Assembly (NCBI RefSeq): GCF_900258515.1
Contig: NZ_LT984884.1
Location: 2,329,353 to 2,393,352, forward strand
DNA from: Lentibacillus sp. Marseille-P4043
GTDB taxonomy: Bacteria > Bacillota > Bacilli > Bacillales > Amphibacillaceae
DNA length: 64,000 bases
Direction of reading: 5' to 3'
Shown here: positions 44,961 through 54,546 of the stretch, piece after piece
Numbering within the stretch: position 1 is the stretch's first letter
Layout of the letters: every line of letters begins with the position of its first letter
Position numbers and translations under genes: made by a program
The notes under the pieces: generated by a model
Told to the model about the DNA's origin: nothing
What the model saw: the letters and a program-made list of their open reading frames with translations, nothing else
Database searches by the model: none

Positions 44961-45734
44961 ATGAATATCTATGTTTTATTAAAAAAGACGTTTGATACAG
45001 AAGAAAAAATTGTTGTATCTAACGGTCAAATTGAAGATGATGGTGCAGAATTTATTATTAATCCTTACGATGAATATGCAGTAGAAGAAGCAATCAATCA
45101 GCGTGATGCACATGGCGGAGAAGTTACAGTTGTGACTATTGGTGATGAAGAGTCAGAGAAACAACTTCGTACAGCACTTGCCATGGGCGCTGATAAAGCA
45201 GTTTTAATCAATACGGAAGATGATTTGGAAGACGGCGACCAATTTACGACAACCAAAATTTTGGAAGCGTTTTTTGAAGATAAAGATGCTGACTTAATCT
45301 TAGCTGGGAACGTGGCGATTGATGAAGCGAGCGGTCAGGTTGGGCCTAGACTAGCAGAACGTCTTGGAATTTCATATGTAACGACTATTACTAACCTTAC
45401 TATTGATGGTGACAAAGTAAATATTGATAAGGATGTTGAAGGTGACGTTGAAAAAATCGAAACGACTTTACCTGTTCTTGTCACATGTCAACAAGGATTG
45501 AATGATCCGCGTTATCCATCACTTCCGGGGATTATGAAAGCGAAGAAAAAACCATTAGAAGAGTTAGAGATAGATGATCTTGACCTTGACGAAGATGAGT
45601 TGGAACCGAAAACAAAGACAATCGATATATTTTTACCACCAGAAAAAGAGGCTGGTAAGGTACTTGAAGGTGAACTTGATGCCCAAGTTCAAGAATTAGT
45701 TTCTTTACTTAAAAACGATGCAAAAGTACTGTAA
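44961..45734 (+). CDS. etfB: Electron transfer flavoprotein, beta subunit
   Basis: With EtfA it takes electrons from acyl-CoA dehydrogenases to the quinone pool. A 257-residue AMP-binding subunit beginning MNIYVLLKKTFDTEEKIV, with NPYDEYAVEEAINQRD and the signature AGNVAIDEASGQVGPRLAERLGI. AGAGGAGG precedes the ATG; etfA follows after 28 bases. Confidence 0.95.
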   Translation: MNIYVLLKKTFDTEEKIVVSNGQIEDDGAEFIINPYDEYAVEEAINQRDAHGGEVTVVTIGDEESEKQLRTALAMGADKAVLINTEDDLEDGDQFTTTKILEAFFEDKDADLILAGNVAIDEASGQVGPRLAERLGISYVTTITNLTIDGDKVNIDKDVEGDVEKIETTLPVLVTCQQGLNDPRYPSLPGIMKAKKKPLEELEIDDLDLDEDELEPKTKTIDIFLPPEKEAGKVLEGELDAQVQELVSLLKNDAKVL

Positions 45735-45762
45735 ACCTTTATATTAGAAAGGAGAAAAACTT

Positions 45763-46737
45763 ATGAGTGATAAACTACTAGTTATTGGTGAAACAAGAGA
45801 TGGTTCATTGCGTAATGTTACATTTGAAGCAATCGCTGCAGCGAAAAAAATAAATTCAGATGGTGAAATTGTTGGGGTTGTATGTGGCGATAATGAATTA
45901 GAGTCAATTGCCCAGGAAATGGTATACTATGGAGCGGATCGTGTTATCACGATTAAACACGACGATTTAAAAATGTATACATCAGAAGGATATGGTCAAG
46001 CTGTTTTGGCGGTGATTAATGAAGAATCACCTAGTGGAATTGTAATGGGTCATACATCAATCGGGAAGGATTTAACACCGAAACTTGCAAGTAAATTAGA
46101 AAGTGGCTTAATTTCAGATGTGACAGATATTGAATTGGACGGGGACAAAGCGGTTTTCGTAAGACCTATTTATTCAGGAAAAGCTTTTGAAAAGAAAATT
46201 AACACGAGTGATCCCGCGTTTATTACAATTCGCCCGAACAACATTCCGGCACTTGATCGTGATGAATCTAGAACAGGTGAAATCACTGCAAAAGATGTAG
46301 ACATTTCGGATGTTCGCACGGTTATTAAAGAAGTGATACGTAAAGCTTCGGAAGGTGTTGATCTATCTGAAGCCAAAGTAATTGTAGCTGGTGGCCGCGG
46401 TGTGAAAAGTGAAGAAGGCTTTAAACCGTTACAGGAACTTGCCGACCTATTAGGTGGTGCGGTAGGAGCATCACGTGGCGCGTGTGACGCAGAGTACTGT
46501 GATTACTCTCTGCAAATTGGACAAACAGGGAAAGTGGTAACACCGGATTTATACATTGCTTGTGGAATCTCGGGTGCAATCCAGCATTTAGCGGGGATGT
46601 CCAATTCGAAAGTAATCGTTGCAATCAATAAAGATCCAGAGGCAAACATATTTAACGTTGCCGACTATGGTATCGTTGGGGATCTGTTTGATGTAATTCC
46701 AATGCTAATTGAAGAACTCGAAAAGGTTAAGGTATAA
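45763..46737 (+). CDS. etfA: Electron transfer flavoprotein, alpha subunit
   Basis: FAD-binding subunit, 324 residues. The N-terminal domain is like EtfB; the C-terminal FAD domain (about 200-324) has VAGGRGVKSEEGF, GGAVGASRGACDAEYCDYSLQIGQTGKVVTPDLYIACGISGAIQHLAGM and NKDPEANIF. Complete. A hairpin with weak T-run follows. Confidence 0.96.
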   Translation: MSDKLLVIGETRDGSLRNVTFEAIAAAKKINSDGEIVGVVCGDNELESIAQEMVYYGADRVITIKHDDLKMYTSEGYGQAVLAVINEESPSGIVMGHTSIGKDLTPKLASKLESGLISDVTDIELDGDKAVFVRPIYSGKAFEKKINTSDPAFITIRPNNIPALDRDESRTGEITAKDVDISDVRTVIKEVIRKASEGVDLSEAKVIVAGGRGVKSEEGFKPLQELADLLGGAVGASRGACDAEYCDYSLQIGQTGKVVTPDLYIACGISGAIQHLAGMSNSKVIVAINKDPEANIFNVADYGIVGDLFDVIPMLIEELEKVKV

Positions 46738-46743
46738 TTAATT

Positions 46744-46775
46744 ATAGAGCCTGCCCAATAATTGGGAAGGCTCTA
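46744..46775 (+). terminator. Hairpin after etfA
   Basis: TAGAGCCT pairs with AGGCTCTA, with an inner CCAAT/ATTGG stem. Few T residues follow, so termination may be partial. Confidence 0.65.
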
Positions 46776-46888
46776 TTACGTATGAATGTGAATAAATACT
46801 GGCATTACAAGCAAACTATTCGCAAGGTTCAACGAACGATGTTATACTCATGAAAAGAGTTAATGTTTGATTGAGGAGGAAAAATAAA

Positions 46889-47203
46889 ATGGCAATTTCA
46901 CATGTAACAGATCAAAATTTCGCAAAGGAAACAGCTGAAGGGTTAGTTTTAGCTGACTTTTGGGCTCCGTGGTGTGGACCTTGTAAAATGATTGCACCAG
47001 TGTTAGAAGAAATTGATGGCGAAATGAGCGAAAAAGTGCAAATCGTAAAACTTGATGTAGATGAAAACCAGGAAACAGCTGGTAAGTTTGGCGTCATGAG
47101 TATCCCAACATTATTGTTATTTAAAGATGGAAATGTTGTAGATCAAGTAATTGGTTTTCAGCCAAAAGAAGCATTGGTTGAACTAATTAATAAACATGCG
47201 TAA
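46889..47203 (+). CDS. trxA: Thioredoxin
   Basis: A 104-residue thioredoxin with active site WCGPC (in [11 protein letters not shown]) and the cis-proline loop MSIPTLLLF. Reduces disulfides in cytoplasmic proteins. ATG 46889 has GAGGAGG upstream; the frame opening six codons earlier is not used. A possible -10 TATACT is at 46843-46848. Located between etfA and uvrC as in B. subtilis. Confidence 0.97.
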   Translation: MAISHVTDQNFAKETAEGLVLADFWAPWCGPCKMIAPVLEEIDGEMSEKVQIVKLDVDENQETAGKFGVMSIPTLLLFKDGNVVDQVIGFQPKEALVELINKHA

Positions 47204-47282
47204 GTAGTAAATTAATTTAAAGCTGGGCATACTTGTTATCTTTTGTTAACGTGTCCACAATATACCGATTGATACCATAGAA

Positions 47283-47318
47283 AATCCCTTGTTACGATTG
47301 TGGCAAGGGATTATCTTT
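47283..47318 (+). terminator. Terminator after trxA
   Basis: AATCCCTTG and CAAGGGATT form a 9-bp stem with a 12-base loop, followed by ATCTTTC. Confidence 0.6.
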
Positions 47319-47362
47319 CGTTATACTAATTTGTATTAGGTGTTCTTTAAGAGGGGGATATA

Positions 47363-49144
47363 ATGAATCAAATAATAAAAGAAAAATTAGCTGTTCTCCC
47401 TGCATTACCAGGTTGCTATTTAATGAAAGATAGACAAAATACAGTTATTTATGTTGGAAAATCGAAATTGTTAAAAAATCGAGTCCGATCTTATTTTACA
47501 GGCGCTAACGATCGTAAAACACAGCGGTTGGTTCAAGAAATTGAAAACTTTGAGTACATTGTGACGTCATCGGAAATTGAGGCACTTATTTTGGAAATGA
47601 ATTTAATCAAAAAGTATGACCCTAAATACAATGTCTTATTGAAAGATGATAAAACATACCCATATTTAAAAATTACACATGAACGACATCCGCGACTGCT
47701 TATTACACGGAAAGTTAAAAAGGACAAAGGTAAATATTTTGGCCCTTATCCTAATGTATTGGCGGCTAGGGAAACGAAAAAGCTGCTCGACCGATTATAT
47801 CCATTGAGAAAATGCAATAACCCGTCCGGTCGTTTTTGTTTGTATTACCATATGGGTCAATGTCTAGCATGCTCGGAAACACCTCCGTCTGAAGAAACAT
47901 ATAAAGAGATTGTCCAAAGCATTACCTCCTTTTTAAATGGTGGTCACAAGGAAATAAAAAATGACCTCAATCGTAAAATGTTAGAAGCGAGTGAACAGTT
48001 GAATTTTGAACGTGCAAAAGAAATGCGCGATCAAATCCATCATATTGAGGCTGTGATGGAACAACAGAAAATCACCTTAAATGATCAAGTGAACCGTGAT
48101 ATATTTGGGTATAGTTTTGATAAAGGTTGGATGTGTATTCAGGTCTTTTTTGTAAGACAAGGAAAACTTATCGAACGGGATGTGTCTGTTTTTCCATTTT
48201 TCGATGAACCAGAGGAAACATTTATCAGTTATATTGGTAGGTTTTATTTACATCAAAATCATCCTAAACCAAAACAAATTTTAGTTCCTGTTGGTAGTGA
48301 TACTGATATATTAAAGGAACTATTAGAAATTGATGTCCATGTACCATTACGTGGCAGAAAGAAAGAGCTAGTAGAATTGGCAACGAAAAATGCTGGCATT
48401 TCCTTGAAAGAAAAATTCTCATTGATTGAACGTGATGAGTCTAGAACTATTAAGGCAGTCGAGCAATTGGGAGAGATTTTAAATGTGGAAACGCCTCACC
48501 GGATTGAGGCATTTGATAATTCCAACATTCAAGGAACTGACCCAGTTTCAGCAATGATCGTTTTCATTGATGGTCGCGCAAATAAAAAAGACTATCGGAA
48601 ATACAAGATAAAAAATGTTGAAGGTCCAGACGATTATGAGACGATGAGGGAAGTTATTCGCCGGCGTTATTCACGTGTTTTAAAAGATAAATTACCACTT
48701 CCTGATTTAATTATTGTCGATGGAGGCAAAGGGCAGATGAGTGCCGCTTTAGATGTGTTGGAGAATGAATTGGGGTTGGATGTTCCTTTGTGTGGATTGG
48801 CAAAAGATGATAAACATAAAACAAGTGAATTGTTATATGGTTTTCCACCAACAGTAGTTCCTTTATCTAGACAATCACAGGAATTCTACCTCGTACAGCG
48901 AATTCAGGATGAGGTTCACCGATTCGCGATTTCGTTTCATCGACAGCTTCGCGGGAAAAACTTAGTCCAATCTGAGTTGGACAAAATACCAGGTGTTGGC
49001 GAAAAGAGAAGGCGTTTGCTGTTAACCCATTTCAAATCAGTTGGAGAAATCAAACAAGCGTCACTTGAGGATTTAACAAAACTTGGTATACCAAAAAATA
49101 CTGCAGAACAAATTATTACACGTTTAAATGATCAAGAAAATTAA
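47363..49144 (+). CDS. uvrC: Excinuclease ABC subunit C
   Basis: Makes the two incisions in nucleotide excision repair. Order in the 593 residues: GIY-YIG nuclease (about 12-95; [18 protein letters not shown]), Cys cluster ([20 protein letters not shown]), UVR helix pair (about 205-235; [17 protein letters not shown]), RNase H-like nuclease with [14 protein letters not shown] and [10 protein letters not shown], and a C-terminal helix-hairpin-helix ([18 protein letters not shown]). Complete. lysC, which follows in B. subtilis, is absent. Confidence 0.97.
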   Translation: MNQIIKEKLAVLPALPGCYLMKDRQNTVIYVGKSKLLKNRVRSYFTGANDRKTQRLVQEIENFEYIVTSSEIEALILEMNLIKKYDPKYNVLLKDDKTYPYLKITHERHPRLLITRKVKKDKGKYFGPYPNVLAARETKKLLDRLYPLRKCNNPSGRFCLYYHMGQCLACSETPPSEETYKEIVQSITSFLNGGHKEIKNDLNRKMLEASEQLNFERAKEMRDQIHHIEAVMEQQKITLNDQVNRDIFGYSFDKGWMCIQVFFVRQGKLIERDVSVFPFFDEPEETFISYIGRFYLHQNHPKPKQILVPVGSDTDILKELLEIDVHVPLRGRKKELVELATKNAGISLKEKFSLIERDESRTIKAVEQLGEILNVETPHRIEAFDNSNIQGTDPVSAMIVFIDGRANKKDYRKYKIKNVEGPDDYETMREVIRRRYSRVLKDKLPLPDLIIVDGGKGQMSAALDVLENELGLDVPLCGLAKDDKHKTSELLYGFPPTVVPLSRQSQEFYLVQRIQDEVHRFAISFHRQLRGKNLVQSELDKIPGVGEKRRRLLLTHFKSVGEIKQASLEDLTKLGIPKNTAEQIITRLNDQEN

Positions 49145-49151
49145 AAAAGGT

Positions 49152-49179
49152 GGTACTGTTTTTTAAGAACAGTACCTTT
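49152..49179. terminator. Terminator between uvrC and yslB
   Basis: GGTACTGTT/AACAGTACC, a 9-bp stem with a 7-base loop; T-run short on plus, A-rich flank gives a T-run on minus. It can serve both convergent genes. Confidence 0.75.
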
Positions 49180-49199
49180 CGTCTATTTAAAAACTATTT

Positions 49200-49634
49200 T
49201 CATGTATAAATCACTGAAAATTCAACTTGCAGGATTTTCTTGTTGATTTCTTCTAGGCATTCACATGATATACCTTTAATTAATTGTAGTGATTCTGCAA
49301 GAAAGCCTGCCTCAATACGGAACTCAGTGGGAAATGGAGCATTTAATCGGTTTGCAACTGAATCAGCCATAAGATTAAAAATAAGCTCTTTTCTTTTTTC
49401 TTTTACCAGTTCCAACCTTCCCCATCCTAATTTCTCAAAAATATGATAGACATCTTCCAATGATTGTATTTCCAGTTTTCGAGCCAAATCTTTTCCTATG
49501 TAATAGAGGAGTGTGTTTGCCTCAGAGCCTAATAATTCAGGTAAACTTATGTATCTTAACACATTATAACCAGCACCAGATGATTGCAACTCGTCAAGTA
49601 AGGTAATGGATAGTGAATTTTGATCCTTTGCCAT
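49200..49634 (-). CDS. yslB: DUF2507 protein YslB
   Basis: A soluble protein of about 144 residues with the DUF2507 pattern (LRYISLPELLGSEANTLLYYIGKDLARKL, then GWGRLELVKEKRKELIFNL and FRIEAGFLAESLQ). The start is taken at MAKDQ, where AAAGGATG lies at good distance; an ATG three codons upstream overlaps it. It lies between uvrC and sdhC on the minus strand. Function unknown. Confidence 0.85.
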   Translation of the reverse strand: MAKDQNSLSITLLDELQSSGAGYNVLRYISLPELLGSEANTLLYYIGKDLARKLEIQSLEDVYHIFEKLGWGRLELVKEKRKELIFNLMADSVANRLNAPFPTEFRIEAGFLAESLQLIKGISCECLEEINKKILQVEFSVIYT

Positions 49635-49849
49635 TGATGTCATCCTTTCTTTCTAAAAAAGCGATCTATTTTGCACCCCAAAAATTGATGAGATTTGTTT
49701 ATTTTTATTATCCATTTAATTATGGAGTTGCGCAAGGGTTCATTTCTTCTTTTCTATTCCTTTTGAGCTTTTGCTGATCGAAATAACAAGCTATACATAA
49801 CCGAAAACATGCGAATAATCACAGAGAGAAAAATTTATGTCTTGTTTTC

Positions 49850-49878
49850 TTGACGGTCATTGTAGATAGAAGTACAAT
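49850..49878 (+). promoter_or_regulatory. Promoter of sdhCAB
   Basis: TTGACG (49850-49855), 17 bases, TACAAT (49873-49878), giving a 5' leader of about 115 bases with a small hairpin TAAACA/TGTTTA. The rest of the 49635-49999 gap shows no gene. Confidence 0.75.
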
Positions 49879-49999
49879 AAATGTGTCACAAATTGTACAT
49901 TTTTAGGCAGTAAAGGGGAACAACTAATAAACAATGGCATTACTGTTTAGAAACAAGTGCAGACCAAAATAATATTACATAACTTAAGGGGGGTAACAC

Positions 50000-50620
50000 A
50001 TGGCGGAACAACGCGAGTTTGGCTATCGCAGACTTCACTCACTATTAGGAGTAATTCCGATCGGGTTATTTTTGATTGTTCACTTAGTGGTGAACCATTT
50101 TGCTGTGTATGGAGCAGAAAGCTTTAACGATGCAGCAGGATTTATGGAAAGTCTGCCATTCTTGATTGTACTGGAAATAGTAGTCATTTATCTGCCAATT
50201 TTGTTTCATGCAATATTAGGGGTATATATTGTATTCGTAACAAAGAGTAATACGAAAAGATATGGTTATTTCCGAAATTGGATGTATTTGCTACAGCGTG
50301 TAAGTGGAATTATCACACTTATCTTCATTGCATGGCATGTTTGGGAAACACGTATTCAAATTTGGCTTGGCAATGCAACGCTAAACTTTGATCTAATGGA
50401 AGGTATTTTAACAAATCCTGCAATGTTCTGGTTTTATATTGTGGGTGTTATTTCAACTACATTCCATTTCGCAAACGGATTGTGGAGTTTTTTGGTGTCA
50501 TGGGGTATTACACAATCACCAAGGTCACAAAAAATTGCTACATATGCTACACTAATCGTATTCTTACTAATTAGTTATATCGGTGTACGCGCTTTAATTA
50601 CATTTGCTTATGGAGTTTAA
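50000..50620 (+). CDS. sdhC: Succinate dehydrogenase cytochrome b558 subunit
   Basis: Membrane anchor of succinate:menaquinone reductase (complex II), 206 residues with five membrane helices. His28, His70, His113 and His156 match the four axial ligands of the two hemes of B. subtilis SdhC. GGGGGG lies upstream of the ATG. First gene of sdhCAB. Confidence 0.96.
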   Translation: MAEQREFGYRRLHSLLGVIPIGLFLIVHLVVNHFAVYGAESFNDAAGFMESLPFLIVLEIVVIYLPILFHAILGVYIVFVTKSNTKRYGYFRNWMYLLQRVSGIITLIFIAWHVWETRIQIWLGNATLNFDLMEGILTNPAMFWFYIVGVISTTFHFANGLWSFLVSWGITQSPRSQKIATYATLIVFLLISYIGVRALITFAYGV

Positions 50621-50648
50621 GACAATTAACAGGGAGTGAGTTTTAATT

Positions 50649-52400
50649 ATGAGTAATCGCAAAGTCATTGTTGTCGGCGGTGGACTGGCTGGTCTTATGG
50701 CAACAATAAAAGCAGCTGAAGCAGGTGTGCGTGTAGATTTATTTTCTCTCGTGCCTGTAAAACGTTCTCACTCTGTATGTGCCCAAGGCGGTATAAATGG
50801 TGCCGTTAATACAAAAGGTGAAGGGGATTCAACCTGGAGACACTTTGATGATACAGTATATGGTGGCGACTTTTTGGCAAACCAGCCACCTGTAAAAGCT
50901 ATGTGTGATGCTGCACCAAGTATCATAAACATGCTTGACCGGATGGGAGTTATGTTTAACCGTACTCCAGAAGGTCTACTAGATTTCCGACGCTTTGGCG
51001 GAACAGAGCATCATCGTACGGCATATGCAGGGGCAACTACTGGACAACAGTTATTGTATGCATTAGATGAACAAGTAAGACGCTATGAAGTAGATGGTTT
51101 GGTAACAAAATATGAAAACTGGGAATTCCTTGGAGCAATCCTTGATGACGAAGGTGTTGGCAAAGGAATTGTCGGACAAAATATTAAATCACATGAAATT
51201 AAATCATTCCCTTCAGATGCAACCATTATGGCAACTGGTGGTCCTGGAATTATTTTTGGTAAATCAACGAATTCCATGATTAATACAGGATCTGCAGCTA
51301 GTACGTTGTATCAACAAGGTGCAAAATATGCTAATGGTGAATTTATCCAAATTCATCCGACAGCAATTCCTGGTGATGATAAACTACGATTAATGAGTGA
51401 ATCTGCACGTGGTGAAGGCGGTCGTATTTGGACTTATAAAGATGGTGAACCTTGGTACTTCCTAGAAGAAAAATACCCTGCTTATGGAAACTTGGTAACT
51501 CGCGACATTGCAACACGTGAAATATTTGATGTTTGTGTAAACCAGAAATTAGGTATTAACGGTGAAAATATGGTTTACCTTGATTTATCTCATAAGGATC
51601 CAAAAGAATTAGATGTTAAACTTGGTGGTATCATCGAAATTTATGAAAAATTCGTCGGTGATGATCCGCGTAAAGTTCCAATGAAAATTTTCCCTGCTGT
51701 TCACTATTCAATGGGTGGACTTTGGGTAGACTTTGATCAAATGACTAGCATTCCGGGGGTTTTTGCTTGTGGAGAATGTGATTATTCACAACATGGTGGA
51801 AACCGTTTAGGTGCTAACTCATTACTGTCAGCTATTTATGGCGGTTCCGTTGCAGGACCAAACGCAATTAAATATATTGACGGACTTGATACACATGTAG
51901 AAGATATGTCATCCGAACTTTTTGATGCTAAACAAAAAGAAGAACAGGATAAATTTGAAGAGCTTATGAACATGAAGGGCGAAGAAAACGCTTATCAGCT
52001 TCATAAAGAGCTTGGAGAATTAATGACAGAAAACGTTACAGTAGTTCGCTACAATGATAAATTGCTTGAAACTAATGAAAAAATTAAAGAGCTACAAGAG
52101 CGTTGGAACAATATTAATATTAATGACACATCACGCTGGAGCAACCAGGGTGTTATGTTCACACGTCAATTGAAAAATATGCTTCATTTAGCTCGTGTAA
52201 TAACAATGGGTGCTTACAACCGTAATGAAAGTCGCGGTGCACACTATAAACCTGATTTCCCTGACCGTAATGATGAGGAATGGTTGAAAACAACAATTGC
52301 ACAATTTGATAAAGAAAACAATGCTCCAACGATTTCTTATGAAGAAGTAGATACTTCATTAATTGAACCGAGATTGCGGGATTACTCTAAAAAACACTAA
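50649..52400 (+). CDS. sdhA: Succinate dehydrogenase flavoprotein subunit
   Basis: Oxidises succinate to fumarate. The 583-residue protein has the FAD Rossmann motif VVGGGLAGLMATIKAAEAG, His41 in RSHSVCAQGG as the covalent FAD site and the HRTAYAG region with the substrate arginine network (SARGEGGRIW, HYSMGGLWVD). Complete; 28 bases after sdhC. Confidence 0.97.
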   Translation: MSNRKVIVVGGGLAGLMATIKAAEAGVRVDLFSLVPVKRSHSVCAQGGINGAVNTKGEGDSTWRHFDDTVYGGDFLANQPPVKAMCDAAPSIINMLDRMGVMFNRTPEGLLDFRRFGGTEHHRTAYAGATTGQQLLYALDEQVRRYEVDGLVTKYENWEFLGAILDDEGVGKGIVGQNIKSHEIKSFPSDATIMATGGPGIIFGKSTNSMINTGSAASTLYQQGAKYANGEFIQIHPTAIPGDDKLRLMSESARGEGGRIWTYKDGEPWYFLEEKYPAYGNLVTRDIATREIFDVCVNQKLGINGENMVYLDLSHKDPKELDVKLGGIIEIYEKFVGDDPRKVPMKIFPAVHYSMGGLWVDFDQMTSIPGVFACGECDYSQHGGNRLGANSLLSAIYGGSVAGPNAIKYIDGLDTHVEDMSSELFDAKQKEEQDKFEELMNMKGEENAYQLHKELGELMTENVTVVRYNDKLLETNEKIKELQERWNNININDTSRWSNQGVMFTRQLKNMLHLARVITMGAYNRNESRGAHYKPDFPDRNDEEWLKTTIAQFDKENNAPTISYEEVDTSLIEPRLRDYSKKH

Positions 52401-52416
52401 GGGGAGAAAATAAAAG

Positions 52417-53181
52417 ATGGCTGAACAAAAAACAGTTACATTTATCATAACTCGACAAGACAGCCCAGATTCTGCTCCTTATGAGGAAACATTTAATATT
52501 CCTTATAAAACAAATATGAATGTTATTTCTGGGTTGATGGAAATACGGCAAAATCCGATTAATGCAAATGGGGAGAAAACAACACCAGTTTATTGGGAAA
52601 TGAACTGTTTGGAAGAAGTTTGTGGTGCATGTTCGATGGTTATAAATGGAACAGCACGTCAATCTTGTGCGGCATTGGTTGATAAACTAGAACAACCAAT
52701 TCGTTTAGAACCAATGAGTACATTTCCGGTTGTTCGTGATTTAATTGTTGATCGCGAGCGTATGTTTGATGATTTAAAACGAATCAAAGCATGGATTCCG
52801 ATTGATGGTACGTATGATCTAGGTCCAGGACCACGTATGCCTGAGAAAAAACGCCAATGGGCATATGAATTGTCCAAGTGTATGACTTGTGGTGTTTGTC
52901 TGGAAGCTTGTCCAAATGTTAACGATAAATCAGACTTTATTGGACCAGCACTACTTTCATTACCACGTCTATATAATGCGCATCCAACTGGAGAAATGAA
53001 CAAGAGTGAACGGCTAGAAGCATTAATGGAAGACGGCGGTGTAACAGGATGTTCAAACGCACAAAACTGTGTGCAAGTATGTCCTAAAGGTATTCCATTG
53101 ACGACCTCTATCGCAGCAATGAACCGGGCAACAAATATACAAGCTTTCAAAAACTTCTTTGGCAGTGACAATGCGCAATAA
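52417..53181 (+). CDS. sdhB: Succinate dehydrogenase iron-sulfur subunit
   Basis: Electron-transfer subunit with three clusters, 254 residues. The 2Fe-2S ligands are in CLEEVCGACSMVING and the following RQSC; the C-terminal domain has CMTCGVCLEACP and CSNAQNCVQVCPKG for the 4Fe-4S and 3Fe-4S clusters. AAGGGGAG-type site precedes the ATG. A strong terminator follows. Confidence 0.97.
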   Translation: MAEQKTVTFIITRQDSPDSAPYEETFNIPYKTNMNVISGLMEIRQNPINANGEKTTPVYWEMNCLEEVCGACSMVINGTARQSCAALVDKLEQPIRLEPMSTFPVVRDLIVDRERMFDDLKRIKAWIPIDGTYDLGPGPRMPEKKRQWAYELSKCMTCGVCLEACPNVNDKSDFIGPALLSLPRLYNAHPTGEMNKSERLEALMEDGGVTGCSNAQNCVQVCPKGIPLTTSIAAMNRATNIQAFKNFFGSDNAQ

Positions 53182-53207
53182 TAAGTTTTTAAGTTTATAA
53201 ATACCAT

Positions 53208-53240
53208 GGTCCTTACCTCTAAATGGTAAGGGCCTTTTTT
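53208..53240 (+). terminator. Terminator after sdhCAB
   Basis: GGTCCTTACC pairs with GGTAAGGGCC (one G-U), then TTTTTT. Confidence 0.92.
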
Positions 53241-53326
53241 AGAGAGTAAAATTAAATGGTGTACAAAAAGTTACCGTTTACATTTTTAGTGACTGTTTTT
53301 ACAACAAAATTGGAAAGGAGAAAGTG

Positions 53327-53767
53327 ATGAAATCAATTTCGTACATTGAGGATATGGAAAAGTGGAGAGAATCGTTTTCTTTTTTTATTCCAATTAAGAT
53401 CCGCTTCTCAGAGACTGACATGTATGGTCATGTTAATAATGTATCCCCATTTATTTACTTCGAGGAAGCTCGTATTGAATTTTTGAAGTCGATTGGATTA
53501 TTCAATAATGCACAGAATGAAGATGGCATACCAGTTGTCGCAGACTTACAATGTGATTACCATAAACAAATGTTTTTTAATGATAAGATAAACTTGTATG
53601 TAAAAGCGAATAGCATTGGAAACACTTCTGTAGACATTCACTATATGGCATTAGATGATAAAGAAGAACTAACATTGACTGGAAGAGGACGATTAGTACA
53701 TATTCATCCAGAAACCGGTAAACCAGTTGCATTAACTGAATCTATGAAACAAAAACTGAAACGTTGA
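53327..53767 (+). CDS. ysmA: Acyl-CoA thioesterase, 4HBT hot-dog fold (YsmA-like)
   Basis: A 146-residue hot-dog thioesterase. The catalytic loop reads IRFSETDMYGHVNNVSPFIYFEEARIEFL, with the Asp of the 4HBT family in ETDMYGHVNN. AAGGAG is seven bases before ATG 53327. Located between sdhB and gerE as ysmA in B. subtilis. The acyl substrate is unknown. Confidence 0.88.
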   Translation: MKSISYIEDMEKWRESFSFFIPIKIRFSETDMYGHVNNVSPFIYFEEARIEFLKSIGLFNNAQNEDGIPVVADLQCDYHKQMFFNDKINLYVKANSIGNTSVDIHYMALDDKEELTLTGRGRLVHIHPETGKPVALTESMKQKLKR

Positions 53768-53782
53768 TAAAGAGTGTTTACT

Positions 53783-53825
53783 AAAAGATTGGGACTGCGA
53801 TTACTCGCCCCATCGAAAACATTTG
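53783..53825 (+). repeat. Repeat module shared with 34776-34821
   Basis: AAAAGATTGGGACTGCGATT followed by ACTCGCCCCATCGAAAAC, repeated almost exactly in inverse orientation beside rnhC. Diverged forms lie inside both units of cluster 3 (54067-54110 and 54288-54331 minus). It lies directly left of cluster 3. Confidence 0.75.
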
Positions 53826-53842
53826 TTGTTTGTTACACAATA

Positions 53843-54461
53843 GCTATATAATGCGCAGTAATGAAGTTCTCTTTGGTGACACTTTCTTCCCGTTCCAATG
53901 GTATATGAGTACTTGGATTCGCTCCGTCAGAATACTTCGCTTTCCATGGGCACGGCCTCAGCCTCCTCGGAAGCAAAGAGCGCTTCCTTGAAAAAGAAAA
54001 CCACTTTTTCTGCGTGCGATGTAATACCACTGAAGTTTTCCTTGTCCTGCGGGGTCTTCGGGCTCGTGCTGGGGCTGCGCTAACTCGCCCCACCGAAGAC
54101 CATTGTTCTCATAGGACAAGGAATGCTTCGGCAGCATTACATCGCACGCAGAAAATCGAACTGTATTTTCAAGGAGTCTACGTATTCTGACTCCGCTAGT
54201 AGAAGTTCCCTAATTTTTGTGTAGATATAGCATGTATATCAAGTAATAGCACCTACTAGCGAAGGGAAAACACGTAGACTCCTGCGGGAACAATGGTTTT
54301 CGGTGGGGCGAGTTAGCGCAGCCCCAGCACGTGTCTGAAGACTTCGAAGCGGCGGTTTTCCGCTTCGGAGGCTGAAGCCGTGCCCGCGGAAAGCGTAGTG
54401 TTTTCCCGTAGCGGTTGTCAAAGCTCCGAACTTGATTTCTAGTTATTGCACATAATATATC
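53843..54461. repeat. Palindromic repeat cluster 3 (two inverted units, one nested)
   Basis: Between ysmA and gerE (convergent). Unit E (53926-54191) has the perfect 10-bp terminal repeat GTCAGAATAC/GTATTCTGAC and contains a nested 20-bp perfect inverted repeat, TTTTCTGCGTGCGATGTAAT (54006-54025) with its complement at 54136-54155. Unit F (54264-54407), in opposite orientation, is bounded by GGGAAAACAC/GTGTTTTCCC. Both contain an extra hairpin module GGGGCTGCG...CGCCCC. Outer inverted repeats: GCTATATAATGCGCAGTAAT at 53843 and TTATTGCACATAATATATC ending 54461. Frames across it encode low-complexity Arg/Pro/Ser and are not genes. Confidence 0.82.
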
Positions 54462-54508
54462 AACTACGCAATTAAAAAGTAATAAACATTACGAAAAGAG
54501 TTTTGATA

Positions 54509-54546
54509 CAAAAAACCGGCTTTCGTTAAGCGAAAGCCGGTTTTTG
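54509..54546. terminator. Bidirectional terminator beside gerE
   Basis: A perfect 15-bp stem, AAAAACCGGCTTTCG with its complement, loop TTAAG. T-runs on both strands; it mainly serves minus-strand gerE. Confidence 0.93.

Noticed and set aside
49880..49899. Rex- or Fnr-like dyad downstream of the sdh promoter (TGTCACAAATTGTACA)
   Set aside because: Symmetry is too weak against either consensus to support a call.
52659..53207. 182-codon frame opposite sdhB
   Set aside because: It is antisense to a well-conserved gene, has no matching family or ribosome site and includes the sdhB terminator region.
53833..54421. Open frames of 60-90 codons on both strands within cluster 3 (and similar in clusters 1 and 2)
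   Set aside because: They lie in palindromic GC-rich repeats, lack ribosome sites and encode Arg/Ser/Pro-rich low-complexity chains; the same repeats give unrelated frames at other copies.
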